Positions 14,018-21,645 of a stretch of DNA of 64,000 nucleotides are shown here, piece by piece. The stretch lies in contig JALQYJ010000020.1 in assembly GCA_023254175.1 (NCBI GenBank), positions 37,783 to 101,782 on the forward strand, given 5' to 3'. This DNA comes from Runella sp. (GTDB lineage Bacteria; Bacteroidota; Bacteroidia; Cytophagales; Spirosomataceae). A model generated the notes under the pieces. The model made no database searches, was not told the origin of the DNA, and saw only the letters and a program-made list of their open reading frames with translations. The position numbers were made by a program, and so were the translations under genes. Numbering within the stretch: position 1 is the first letter of the stretch; each line of letters opens with the position of its first letter.

Positions 14018-16492
14018 TTATTGGGCAACAAACACATACGATTTTCCTGCCTGCGTTGGCACATCGTATAGCATCGTTTCTTTCAACGAAAGAGGAGCCA
14101 CGTTGGCTTTAGCCGAAATGACAGGGGTTGCTGTTTTTTGGGTCACATAAAACATATTCGGATTCTCACCCGTTGCGGGCTTTAAACTACCGCCACTGGT
14201 AAGTTTGAGAGCATTCGGCGTACGTACCCTTAGGTTACCTCCCAAGGTTGATTTTACGGTCAGTTTGGTCAGTTTACCGTCTTTCCACTGCATATCTGTC
14301 ACTTCAAAACCGCCGATGGCACGCAAGCCGCCCACGTTGCCAGCAGGCCACACATCGGGTAGTGCAGGCAGCAGGTGTACGGCACCGTCAGCACTTTGCA
14401 TTAGCATTTCGGTGATGCCCGACGTACAGCCAAAATTGCCGTCAATCTGGAACGGTGGGTGTGCGTCAAACAGGTTGTTATATGTACCGCCGCCTTCCTT
14501 GATGATACCAAGGGGCGTTAACTGATTCTGAATCAATGCATAGGCGTGGTTGCCGTCCTGTAACTTTGCCCACCAGTTTACTTTCCAGCCCATGCTCCAG
14601 CCCGTCGAAACATCGCCACGGTGGATGAGGGTAGTCCGCGACGCACTGAATAATTCGGGCGTGCGGTAAGGGGAAATCTGGTTAGATGGGAACAGGCCGT
14701 ACAGGTGCGACACGTGGCGGTGGTGGTCGTTGGGGTCGTCCACGTCGTCGAGCCATTCCTGCAACTGACCGTATTGACCCACGTGCATCGGTGCCAGTTT
14801 ATTCCGTAATTGTTTGAGTGTATCAGCAAAAGCAACGTCTTTTTTCAGGATTTCCGTGGCTCGAATCACCGTACTGAAGGCATCAAATACAATCTGGTTG
14901 TCCATCGTCGTACCTGCATCCAGCGACGAACCGTCGTGGGCTTGCGGGGCGTTCTCGGGGGAGCTACCAGGGTTGATCACCAGCCATTTGTATTTAGGGT
15001 GTTCAATCAGAAAATCGGCGTAGAAAAGGGCTGCACCTTTCAGAATGGGGTAAGTTTTTGTCAGATACGCTTTGTCGCCACTGTACAGATAATGCTCCCA
15101 CAAATGTTGGGCTGTCCAACCACCGCCGCCGAGCCACATCCCCCAGAAAGCCCCGTCGATGGCACCCGTTGCCCGCCAGATGTCGGTATTGTGATGCGCC
15201 ATCCAGCCACGGGTGTGGTACATTTTGCGCGCCGTTTCCTGACCTGTTTCCGATAGCTCCGTTATCATTCTCAAAAACGGTTCGTGCAGCTCCGACAGGT
15301 TGGTTTTTTCGGCAGGCCAGTAGTTCATCTGGGCATTGATGTTGATGGTGTATTTGCTGTCCCACGGTGGTTTCATACGGTGGTTCCAGATGCCTTGTAA
15401 ATTGGCAGGTTGTCCCGATTCACCGTTGGCCGATGGCTGCGAAGACGAAATAAGCAAATAGCGACCATATTGGTAATAGAGCGTAACCAGCTGAGGTTCA
15501 TTGACCGAGCGGAAGTTTTTAAGCCGTTCATTCGTCGGGCGCTTGGCGGCATCTGTAGTGCCAAGATCCAGTTTAACCCGATTAAAATAGCGTTGGTAGG
15601 CGGCAATGTGTTGCGCCAGTAGGGCGGCGTACGGTTTAGAAAATGCCTTATTCAGGTAGTCGTAAGCGCGGGCTTTTTCATTACCTGAAATGTCTTTATA
15701 ATTGATGAAGTTGGTCGCAATCGAAATATAGATGGTAGCCGACGTAGCTCCTTGTACGGTCAGGCTGGTATCGTTGGCGGCGATTGTGCCGCCGTTGGTT
15801 TTGATTTTCGTGATACCCATGTATTTCACCATGCCTTTCACCCCTTCGTGGTCGGAGGTAGTGCCTGCAATGGTAAGCTCGTTGGCATTGGTGCTGATGA
15901 CAGGTTTTGCCTGAGGGGTAGTATAGGAAGCGCGGAACGAAAGCGCACTTGGTTTGCTTGCCGTGAGCTGTACCACCAATACGCGCTCTGGCAACGACGC
16001 AAACAGTTCGCGGGTGTAGGTCACCCCATTAGTGGTATAATTTGTTTTTGCAACGGCTCGCTCAATGTCGAGGTCACGGTAATAATCGGTGTAATTGTCG
16101 TGGCCGTCAAACGTAAGCTGCAAACTACCAACGGGCTGAAACATCTGCCCGTGCGATTTTTTGGTGATAATGGTTTTATTGGCGAGTTTTTCGGCGTCTT
16201 TTTGTTTTCCGTCAAAAATCAGCTGGCGGATTTGGGGCAACGACGCCCACGCGTCGGGGTTATCGTTGCGGTTAGGGCTACCCGACCAGGCGGTGTGTTC
16301 ATTCAGCTGAATCGTTTCTTTGCCAACATTGCCATAGACCATACCGCCCAACCGCCCGTTGCCAATCGGCAGGGCATTTTCCCAGACGGTTCCCGCAGGT
16401 TGGTTGTACCAGAGTTTGAGGTTACCAGCATTTTGACAAAAACTCATTGTCGAAAAAATTATCAATGCGCAAAACGAAAAACACTGGTTCAT
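14018..16492 (-). CDS. secreted glycoside hydrolase family 95 (alpha-L-fucosidase / alpha-L-galactosidase)
   Basis: 824 residues with signal peptide 1-20. The N-terminal beta-sandwich (about 25-270; hallmark [14 protein letters not shown]) precedes the (alpha/alpha)6 barrel (about 285-710) and a C-terminal beta domain. Residues equivalent to the AfcA catalytic set are present: N384 and N386 in [10 protein letters not shown]513 in SPENAP and D684 in QIDGNFG. GH95 contains both 1,2-alpha-L-fucosidases and the alpha-L-galactosidases found in Bacteroides loci for complex glucuronoarabinoxylan; next to xylan-type enzymes the latter is plausible but not proven. First gene of the minus-strand operon. 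Confidence 0.92.
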   Translation of the reverse strand: MNQCFSFCALIIFSTMSFCQNAGNLKLWYNQPAGTVWENALPIGNGRLGGMVYGNVGKETIQLNEHTAWSGSPNRNDNPDAWASLPQIRQLIFDGKQKDAEKLANKTIITKKSHGQMFQPVGSLQLTFDGHDNYTDYYRDLDIERAVAKTNYTTNGVTYTRELFASLPERVLVVQLTASKPSALSFRASYTTPQAKPVISTNANELTIAGTTSDHEGVKGMVKYMGITKIKTNGGTIAANDTSLTVQGATSATIYISIATNFINYKDISGNEKARAYDYLNKAFSKPYAALLAQHIAAYQRYFNRVKLDLGTTDAAKRPTNERLKNFRSVNEPQLVTLYYQYGRYLLISSSQPSANGESGQPANLQGIWNHRMKPPWDSKYTININAQMNYWPAEKTNLSELHEPFLRMITELSETGQETARKMYHTRGWMAHHNTDIWRATGAIDGAFWGMWLGGGGWTAQHLWEHYLYSGDKAYLTKTYPILKGAALFYADFLIEHPKYKWLVINPGSSPENAPQAHDGSSLDAGTTMDNQIVFDAFSTVIRATEILKKDVAFADTLKQLRNKLAPMHVGQYGQLQEWLDDVDDPNDHHRHVSHLYGLFPSNQISPYRTPELFSASRTTLIHRGDVSTGWSMGWKVNWWAKLQDGNHAYALIQNQLTPLGIIKEGGGTYNNLFDAHPPFQIDGNFGCTSGITEMLMQSADGAVHLLPALPDVWPAGNVGGLRAIGGFEVTDMQWKDGKLTKLTVKSTLGGNLRVRTPNALKLTSGGSLKPATGENPNMFYVTQKTATPVISAKANVAPLSLKETMLYDVPTQAGKSYVFVAQ

Positions 16493-16558
16493 TTCTTTAA
16501 ATATTTTGGTCGGAACTTACTTTTTGGCTACTTCCTTCGTGGAAATTAGATAAATGTG

Positions 16559-16575
16559 TAAATGTGACACATTTA
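16559..16575. promoter_or_regulatory. 17-bp palindrome upstream of GH95, candidate operator
   Basis: TAAATGT-GAC-ACATTTA has perfect 7-bp arms and lies about 67 bp upstream of the GH95 start. The left half TAAATGTG is repeated directly at 16551-16558. Shares the TGACACA core with the palindrome at 9904-9920. The rest of the promoter region (16576-16720) contains two similar tracts, TTGGTATACAA and TTGGATACAA, but no clear -7 box was found. Confidence 0.4.
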
Positions 16576-16721
16576 AGATTATAAAAAAAATAGTGATGGT
16601 AACACTACCGATTTGGTATACAAAATAATATTGGATACAATAATGCAGGCTGATTTGAGTAGCCATTAAATATAAAAAGAGTTCAATTTATTTTATTTAA
16701 CGTACAAACAATGTAAAAATC

Positions 16722-16756
16722 AAAAAAGATGTAAGTGACAACTGCCACTTACATCT
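16722..16756 (-). terminator. rho-independent terminator (minus strand) of a lost upstream gene
   Basis: An 11-bp perfect stem (AGATGTAAGTG at 727-737 with 746-756), 8-nt loop, followed on the minus strand by six U residues. No complete minus-strand gene lies upstream of it before 17031; the only coding trace is the SusD-like tail at 16802-16837. It therefore looks like the original terminator of that removed gene. Confidence 0.8.
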
Positions 16757-16801
16757 CGGCATTCCATCTATCTATTGTTCTACTTCATTCATTTGTTAAA
16801 A

Positions 16802-16837
16802 TTAGTAACCTGGGTTTTGCGTAAACAAGCCATAATA
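16802..16837 (-). pseudogene. C-terminal remnant of a SusD/RagB-type lipoprotein gene
   Basis: On the minus strand the last codons read YYGLFTQNPGY followed by stop at 16802-16804. The ending QNPGY/QNPGW is characteristic of SusD-family proteins, whose genes normally sit just upstream of the glycoside hydrolase genes of a PUL. A terminator follows 45 bp later. Upstream of the tail the frame soon loses any resemblance. Interpreted as the scar left after deletion of a SusC/SusD pair. Only about 10 codons support it, so the identity is probable rather than certain. Confidence 0.55.
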
Positions 16838-16898
16838 AATTAGTATTAATATAACCAAACAAAGAATTATTGTGAATAGTCTAACAAAAGTACTAAAT

Positions 16899-16946
16899 TC
16901 TGCTATCTTATGGTAATTATTACAATAAGATAGCAGATATTTTTTT
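16899..16946 (+). terminator. rho-independent terminator or leader attenuator (plus strand)
   Basis: A 12-bp perfect stem (TCTGCTATCTTA at 899-910 with 926-937), internally extended, followed by TATTTTTTTT. It faces rightward but no rightward gene precedes it, so it is either the leftover terminator of a deleted gene or a regulated attenuator in the leader of the symporter gene starting 86 bp later. The remainder of this 538-bp gap (16493-17031) holds the GH95 promoter area, the SusD scar and AT-rich sequence. Confidence 0.7.
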
Positions 16947-17031
16947 AACGCTAAAAAAAAGCAAATACATTATAGTAAATAATACCATAAGTCCGCTTAT
17001 GCCTCTGATTAACCTTTAATAGACACCTCCT

Positions 17032-18495
17032 ATGAATTCGAGCAATCAGCGACTCTCGGTCACCGAAAAAATCGGTTATAGCCTTGGCGATTTGGCAGCT
17101 AACCTTATTTTTCAGACGTTGATGACGTTTTTGGCGTATTTCTATACCGATGTTTATAAAATCCCTGCGGGTACGGCGAGTGTCATCATTTTTGTGGGGG
17201 GAATTCTGGGCGCTTTTTTTAACGTATTGATGGGAATTATCGCTGACCGTACCAATACGCGGTGGGGAAAATTTCGTCCGTGGGTGGTATGGACTTCTCT
17301 TCCATTTGGAGTGATTTCGTTGTTGGCTTTCTCGACGCCCGATTTCAGCGAAACGGGTAAAGTTATCTATGCCTTGACGACATATCTTTTACTTGTGATT
17401 ACTTATTCGGCCAATAATTTGCCCTATTCGGCGCTAAGTGGAGTCATTACGGGTGATATGAAGGAGCGAAATAGCCTTTCTTCGTACCGTTTTGTGGCAG
17501 TTATGGTGGCTCAGTTTATCATTCAGTCGTTGTTGTTACCTTTGGCGTTGTCGCTGGGGCATGGAAATAAAGCCGTTGGGTTTGAGAAAGTAATGCTCTT
17601 TTTTGCCATTGTAGGGGTGATTTGTTTTTGGATTACTTTTTTAACCACCAAAGAGCGTATAGTTCCTCCCGTCGAAGAGAAAAACTCGATAAAACAAGAT
17701 TTAACTGACCTTCTTAAAAATAAGCCTTGGGTTATTATGCTGGTCGTGACTATTTTGGTATTTGTTACGTTGGCCCTTAAAGGGGGGATGTATATCTACT
17801 ATTTTAAGTATTATCTTGACCCTGCTGCCCAAGCGAACTACCTAGAGTCCATTGGTTTTAATCGTTTTATTGGAGGCCTCAATGAAACCATTACGAGTAT
17901 AGGATTAGGTAAATTTGAGTGGCCCGAAGATGCGCCTACGTCAGCCAATAGCGTTTTTAATGCCGGAGGAATTATTTTCATGATTGTTGGCATCATGTTT
18001 TCAAAACCACTGGCTGACCGCTTTGGTAAGCGAAATATCTTCGGAATTTTCTTGGCATTGTCGGCGCTGTGTTTATTAATGTTTAATTTTTATGCCAAAG
18101 AGAGCATTGGTCTCGTGTTTTTCACTCAAATCTTACACGGATTTACTTATGGCGTCACTATTCCATTGCTTTGGGCGATGATTGCTGACGTCGCTGACTA
18201 TTCAGAATGGAAAAACAATCGCCGCGCCACTGCTATTATCTTTTCTGCCATGATTTTTGGGTTAAAAGCTGGACTTAGTATTGGTGGATCACTTGGGGCA
18301 GCAATCCTGTCTAATTATGGATATGTAGCTGAGCAATCAGAACAGACAGCAGAGGCTGTCAACGGAATTAAAATGGCAGTAAGCATCTATCCTGGATTGA
18401 TTTTTCTCGTGGGTGTCGCATTGTTATTTTTGTATGAAATCAATAAAACGATGGAGGTACAAATTGAAGCTGAATTGAAAGAAAAACGTCAATAG
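17032..18495 (+). CDS. GPH-family sugar:cation symporter (MFS superfamily)
   Basis: 487 residues with about 12 hydrophobic segments. The N-terminal KIGYSLGDLAANLIFQTL block and the cytoplasmic motif DRTNTRWGKFRPW after the second membrane segment are typical of the glycoside-pentoside-hexuronide family (XynP/XylP/MelB type). An enlarged loop at about 265-310 carries charged and aromatic residues. Expected to import xylosides, arabinosides or short oligosaccharides across the inner membrane with Na+ or H+. The cytoplasmic GH43 gene follows 89 bp later on the same strand, a pairing known for xylo-oligosaccharide import followed by intracellular cleavage. Confidence 0.9.
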   Translation: MNSSNQRLSVTEKIGYSLGDLAANLIFQTLMTFLAYFYTDVYKIPAGTASVIIFVGGILGAFFNVLMGIIADRTNTRWGKFRPWVVWTSLPFGVISLLAFSTPDFSETGKVIYALTTYLLLVITYSANNLPYSALSGVITGDMKERNSLSSYRFVAVMVAQFIIQSLLLPLALSLGHGNKAVGFEKVMLFFAIVGVICFWITFLTTKERIVPPVEEKNSIKQDLTDLLKNKPWVIMLVVTILVFVTLALKGGMYIYYFKYYLDPAAQANYLESIGFNRFIGGLNETITSIGLGKFEWPEDAPTSANSVFNAGGIIFMIVGIMFSKPLADRFGKRNIFGIFLALSALCLLMFNFYAKESIGLVFFTQILHGFTYGVTIPLLWAMIADVADYSEWKNNRRATAIIFSAMIFGLKAGLSIGGSLGAAILSNYGYVAEQSEQTAEAVNGIKMAVSIYPGLIFLVGVALLFLYEINKTMEVQIEAELKEKRQ

Positions 18496-18584
18496 TAGGT
18501 ATTGGACTACTGCTTCGTTGAAGTGACCAAAGTTTCATACATGCCCCAAAAAATTGATTACTACAGTTAATAAAAATTAAAAAA

Positions 18585-19631
18585 ATGCCAGAAGAAAGCA
18601 TTGAACACATTGATTTCGCAGAACTTAACGAGCGAGCAATCTCTCAACCATTGGTTTCGCATTTGTTTACGGCCGATCCATCGGCGCATGTTTTTAACGG
18701 AAAAATTTACATTTATCCTTCCCACGACATTGATGCAGGGATTCCGTTTAACGACAACGGCGACCATTTTGGAATGGAAGACTACCACGTTTTTTCAATG
18801 GAATCGGTGGGAAGTGAAGTTATTGACAATGGAGTAGCCCTTCATGTAAATGATGTTCCGTGGGCCGAACGACAGCTATGGGCACCTGACGCCGCACACA
18901 AAGACGGCAAGTATTACCTTTATTTTCCTGCCAAAAATTACGAAGGAATTTTTCAAATCGGAGTTGCTGTTTCAACCTCACCAACGGGTCCTTTTGTAGC
19001 TGAAAAATCACCAATAAAAGGTAGTTATAGTATTGATCCTGCGGTATTTGAAGACACCGATGGAAGTTATTATTTGTACTTTGGTGGAATTTGGGGGGGA
19101 CAACTACAAAAGTACCGCAATAATGTCTATGGTGCTGATAATCAGGAGCCATCAGCACACGAAATAGCACTGTGTCCAAAAATTGCCAAACTAACCGATA
19201 ACTTATTGGAGTTTGCTGAAAGCCCAAGGGATGTGCAAATTTTGGATGAAGCAGGGAATTTGTTGTTAGCTGGCGACAATGAGCGTCGTTTTTTTGAAGC
19301 GCCTTGGTTGCATCGTTATAATGGTAAGTACTATTTCTCGTATTCGACTGGAGACACGCATTATATCTGCTATGCCACGGGTGATTCGCCCTATGGGCCT
19401 TTTACCTACCAAGGCCGAATTCTTCAACCCGTAGTAGGTTGGACAACCCATCACTCAATTTGTGAAGTAGAAGGGAAATGGTACCTTTTTTACCATGATT
19501 CGAGCCTCTCAGAAGGGGTTACTCACCTTAGAAGCATCAAAATGACGGAAATTTTTTACGATGCTGAAGGTAAAATTCAACTGATTGCGCCGTACACTCG
19601 GTCAGACGATAGTCAGATCGAAGCACAATAG
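18585..19631 (+). CDS. cytoplasmic glycoside hydrolase family 43
   Basis: 348 residues without a signal peptide, spanning essentially only the five-bladed propeller. The base aspartate is in TADPSAHVF (D31); further active-site residues lie in YSIDPAVFED and the glutamate in FFEAPWLHRY. The sequence type (DPSAHVFNGKIYIYPSHD) resembles Xsa-like beta-xylosidase/alpha-L-arabinofuranosidases. Its position right after a GPH symporter and its lack of a leader suggest hydrolysis of imported oligosaccharides to xylose or arabinose. Shared hairpin terminator downstream with the convergent regulator. Confidence 0.88.
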   Translation: MPEESIEHIDFAELNERAISQPLVSHLFTADPSAHVFNGKIYIYPSHDIDAGIPFNDNGDHFGMEDYHVFSMESVGSEVIDNGVALHVNDVPWAERQLWAPDAAHKDGKYYLYFPAKNYEGIFQIGVAVSTSPTGPFVAEKSPIKGSYSIDPAVFEDTDGSYYLYFGGIWGGQLQKYRNNVYGADNQEPSAHEIALCPKIAKLTDNLLEFAESPRDVQILDEAGNLLLAGDNERRFFEAPWLHRYNGKYYFSYSTGDTHYICYATGDSPYGPFTYQGRILQPVVGWTTHHSICEVEGKWYLFYHDSSLSEGVTHLRSIKMTEIFYDAEGKIQLIAPYTRSDDSQIEAQ

Positions 19632-19663
19632 TAACAGTCAGAATATATTGCTTAATTGTAAGG

Positions 19664-19691
19664 TTTCGGTCTGACGATCGTCAGGCCGAAA
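19664..19691. terminator. bidirectional terminator between GH43 and Nudix regulator
   Basis: TTTCGGTCTGAC-GATC-GTCAGGCCGAAA forms a 12-bp stem with one G-U pair and 4-nt loop between two convergent genes (stops at 19631 and 19696). Only short A/U tracts flank it. Confidence 0.7.
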
Positions 19692-19695
19692 AGGG

Positions 19696-20382
19696 CTATA
19701 CTTCAAAAGTAAATCCTTTTTCTAAGAGTTTATTATACACATTTTCGTCGAATCTGTACAAGGTGGCAGCGCGATGCGAAACGTCTTGTTGACGCTCTTG
19801 CGTATCTACCAATAGGTTCATTTTCAGAAACTTTTTTCTAAAATTCGATTTGTCGAGTTTTTGTCCCAGAATCGCTTCGTAGAGTTCGAGCAATTGTAAA
19901 AGTGTAAATTTTGCAGGTAGTAAATTGAATCCAATGGGTTCGTGCTGAAGTTTATGTTTTAAAAAATTAAGGCAATCCTCAAAAATTTTATTGTGGTCAA
20001 AAGGCATTGCTGGCACTTCTTGAATGTTAAACCACGATACATCGGCTTCAGTAGGGCCTGGATGTAGCTCAAATTTTTCGATATTAACCAACGCATAATA
20101 GGCAATGGTAATGACTCTTCGATTGGGAAATCGACGAACCTGCCCGAAAGTCTTAAACTGCTCTAAATAAATATTTTCCACAGAAGTTTGCGATGACAAA
20201 ATTCGACCAGCAGCTTCATCGATACTTTCATTATATTTTATCCAACTGCCTGGCAAAGCCCATTGACCGAGGGTGGGGCCAATGCCATGTTTGACCAAAA
20301 GAATAGAAAGCTGCGCATCCTTAAATCCAAAAATAAGGCAATCAATAGACAGAGCGTCAATAATCTCGTCGGTGAAGTTCAA
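19696..20382 (-). CDS. Nudix-fold transcriptional regulator (AraR/NrtR-like) of sugar utilisation
   Basis: 228 residues. The N-terminal Nudix-fold domain (about 8-150) is followed by a winged-helix DNA-binding domain (about 155-228; LLQLLELYEAILGQKLDKSNFRKK). The Nudix box is degenerate: after GSWIKYNE the expected REUxEExG reads GRILSSQTS, so metal-dependent hydrolase activity is unlikely. In Bacteroidota such proteins (AraR type) bind a sugar and repress pentose genes. Its position next to a pentoside transporter and GH43 supports control of these genes. Convergent to GH43; divergently oriented from the metallophosphoesterase gene with a 197-bp gap. Confidence 0.82.
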   Translation of the reverse strand: MNFTDEIIDALSIDCLIFGFKDAQLSILLVKHGIGPTLGQWALPGSWIKYNESIDEAAGRILSSQTSVENIYLEQFKTFGQVRRFPNRRVITIAYYALVNIEKFELHPGPTEADVSWFNIQEVPAMPFDHNKIFEDCLNFLKHKLQHEPIGFNLLPAKFTLLQLLELYEAILGQKLDKSNFRKKFLKMNLLVDTQERQQDVSHRAATLYRFDENVYNKLLEKGFTFEV

Positions 20383-20470
20383 GAGGAATGATGATTTGAT
20401 GAAACAACTTCATTAGTGATAGTAAAGATAGTACGGCTAATTGATAACATTCCCTTAATTTCTCTTGTTT

Positions 20471-20478
20471 TATTTTTG
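20471..20478 (+). promoter_or_regulatory. -7 element (TAnnTTTG type) upstream of metallophosphoesterase
   Basis: TATTTTTG matches the Bacteroidota sigma-A -7 consensus TAnnTTTG, about 100 bp upstream of the ATG at 20580. It lies inside an inverted repeat with TTTATTT/AAATAAA arms (20470-20490), so a repressor could overlap it. No good TTTG -33 element is seen at the right spacing. Confidence 0.4.
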
Positions 20479-20545
20479 GCACAAATAAAAACGGGCTCAA
20501 TAGGACACTTTCCGTTTTAAAACGTATTAAATCCACATCCGTCAT

Positions 20546-20565
20546 TTCTTGTCTATTCTTGTCTA
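20546..20565. repeat. two tandem copies of TTCTTGTCTA
   Basis: A 10-bp unit is repeated exactly at 20546-20555 and 20556-20565, ending 14 bp before the start codon at 20580, inside the untranslated leader. May be replication slippage; a protein- or sRNA-binding role is possible but unsupported. Confidence 0.6.
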
Positions 20566-20579
20566 ACTTAACCATTTAT

Positions 20580-21566
20580 ATGAAAAACAGATTTATTTCC
20601 CTCTATGCCGTTATTTTATTTATCATCTCTGCCGTTCAGGCCCAAGAATTAAAATTCCGTTCTGATAGTACTTTTCGTATTGTGCAGTTTACCGATTTGC
20701 ACTACAAGGCGGGAGCGGAGCCTTCCAAAAAATCTATTTCGATGATGCGTACTACCCTCGACGAACAGAAGCCTGATTTAGTAGTTTTTACGGGCGATGT
20801 GGTAGTCAGTGCTCCTACTAAAAAGGGCTGGGACGAAGTACTTGAAGTGGTGATTTCGCGCAAAATCCCTTACATAGTTACGTTGGGAAATCATGACGAT
20901 GAAAGCGAAATGAATCGTGCTGAAGTGGCTGCTTACGTAGCAACAAAACCTTATCTTTTGAATAAAGCCCCATCAATTCCTGGGGTAGATGGCTATTTGA
21001 ATGCGGCAATAACCATAAAGGGAAAATCGGGTGCCAATACAGCTATTCTTTATGCGATGGATTCGCACGCGTATTCAAAAATGAAACATCGGGTAGAAGG
21101 CTACGGCTGGTTTAGTCATAATCAGGTAGATTGGTTTCGGAAGACCAGTGCCCAATTTAAAGTAGCCCAGAAAGATACCTTACCCGCTTTGGCCTTTTTT
21201 CACATTCCATTACCTGAGTACCGAATGGCGTTTGATAATATTAAAAACCGTCGCCGTGGCGTACGTTACGAAAATGAGTGCCCGCCAAGTGTCAATTCGG
21301 GGATGTTTACGGCGATGGTAGAATCGGGTGATGTGCTAGGGACTTTTGTAGGGCATGACCACGTCAATGATTATTTGGTAGAATATTACGGTATTGCCTT
21401 GACCTACGGCTGCTTTTCTGGAAGCGAAAATACTTATTTGCGCACCAAAAATGGCGCTCGCATCATTGAGTTAAAAGAAGGTAAAAAACAGTTTTCGACT
21501 TTTATTCGGGAGTTTGACGGAGCTATTTTGTATCCCGTTACGTTTCCATTTGCAACCAAAAAATAG
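20580..21566 (+). CDS. secreted calcineurin-like metallophosphoesterase
   Basis: 328 residues from the ATG at 20580; a TTG at 20559 in frame is unlikely because it would precede a normal signal peptide (MKNRFISLYAVILFIISAVQAQ). Binuclear-metal motifs appear in order: DLH (D39, H41), GDVV (G72, D73), GNHD (103-106), FFHIP around 210, and GHDH near the C-terminus. The complete set indicates an active phosphoesterase of the purple-acid-phosphatase-related class. Likely releases phosphate from organic esters in the periplasm. Single gene flanked by promoter and terminator; no direct link to the glycan genes. Confidence 0.9.
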   Translation: MKNRFISLYAVILFIISAVQAQELKFRSDSTFRIVQFTDLHYKAGAEPSKKSISMMRTTLDEQKPDLVVFTGDVVVSAPTKKGWDEVLEVVISRKIPYIVTLGNHDDESEMNRAEVAAYVATKPYLLNKAPSIPGVDGYLNAAITIKGKSGANTAILYAMDSHAYSKMKHRVEGYGWFSHNQVDWFRKTSAQFKVAQKDTLPALAFFHIPLPEYRMAFDNIKNRRRGVRYENECPPSVNSGMFTAMVESGDVLGTFVGHDHVNDYLVEYYGIALTYGCFSGSENTYLRTKNGARIIELKEGKKQFSTFIREFDGAILYPVTFPFATKK

Positions 21567-21601
21567 AAAAAAAATAACGAAGTACGAGTAAACGAATATC
21601 T

Positions 21602-21641
21602 AAAGGGATGTTGGAGTCGAAACAGCTCACAACATCCCTTT
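21602..21641. terminator. bidirectional terminator
   Basis: A 12-bp perfect stem (AAAGGGATGTTG at 602-613 with 630-641) with a 16-nt loop that can pair further (GAG/CTC). It lies between convergent stops at 21566 and 21646. Confidence 0.7.
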
Positions 21642-21645
21642 CTTG

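Noticed and set aside
15752..16549. 265-codon plus-strand frame opposite the GH95 N-terminus
   Set aside because: Shadow of a strongly conserved gene; repetitive valine/glycine composition typical of antisense frames.
16576..16720. Search for a second operator (GGTAACACTACC at 16598-16609)
   Set aside because: Only imperfect symmetry and a single copy; not convincing enough to annotate.
20383..20579. Frame continuing upstream of the Nudix regulator on the minus strand
   Set aside because: Crosses the promoter, inverted repeat and tandem repeat of the divergent gene; no conserved residues.
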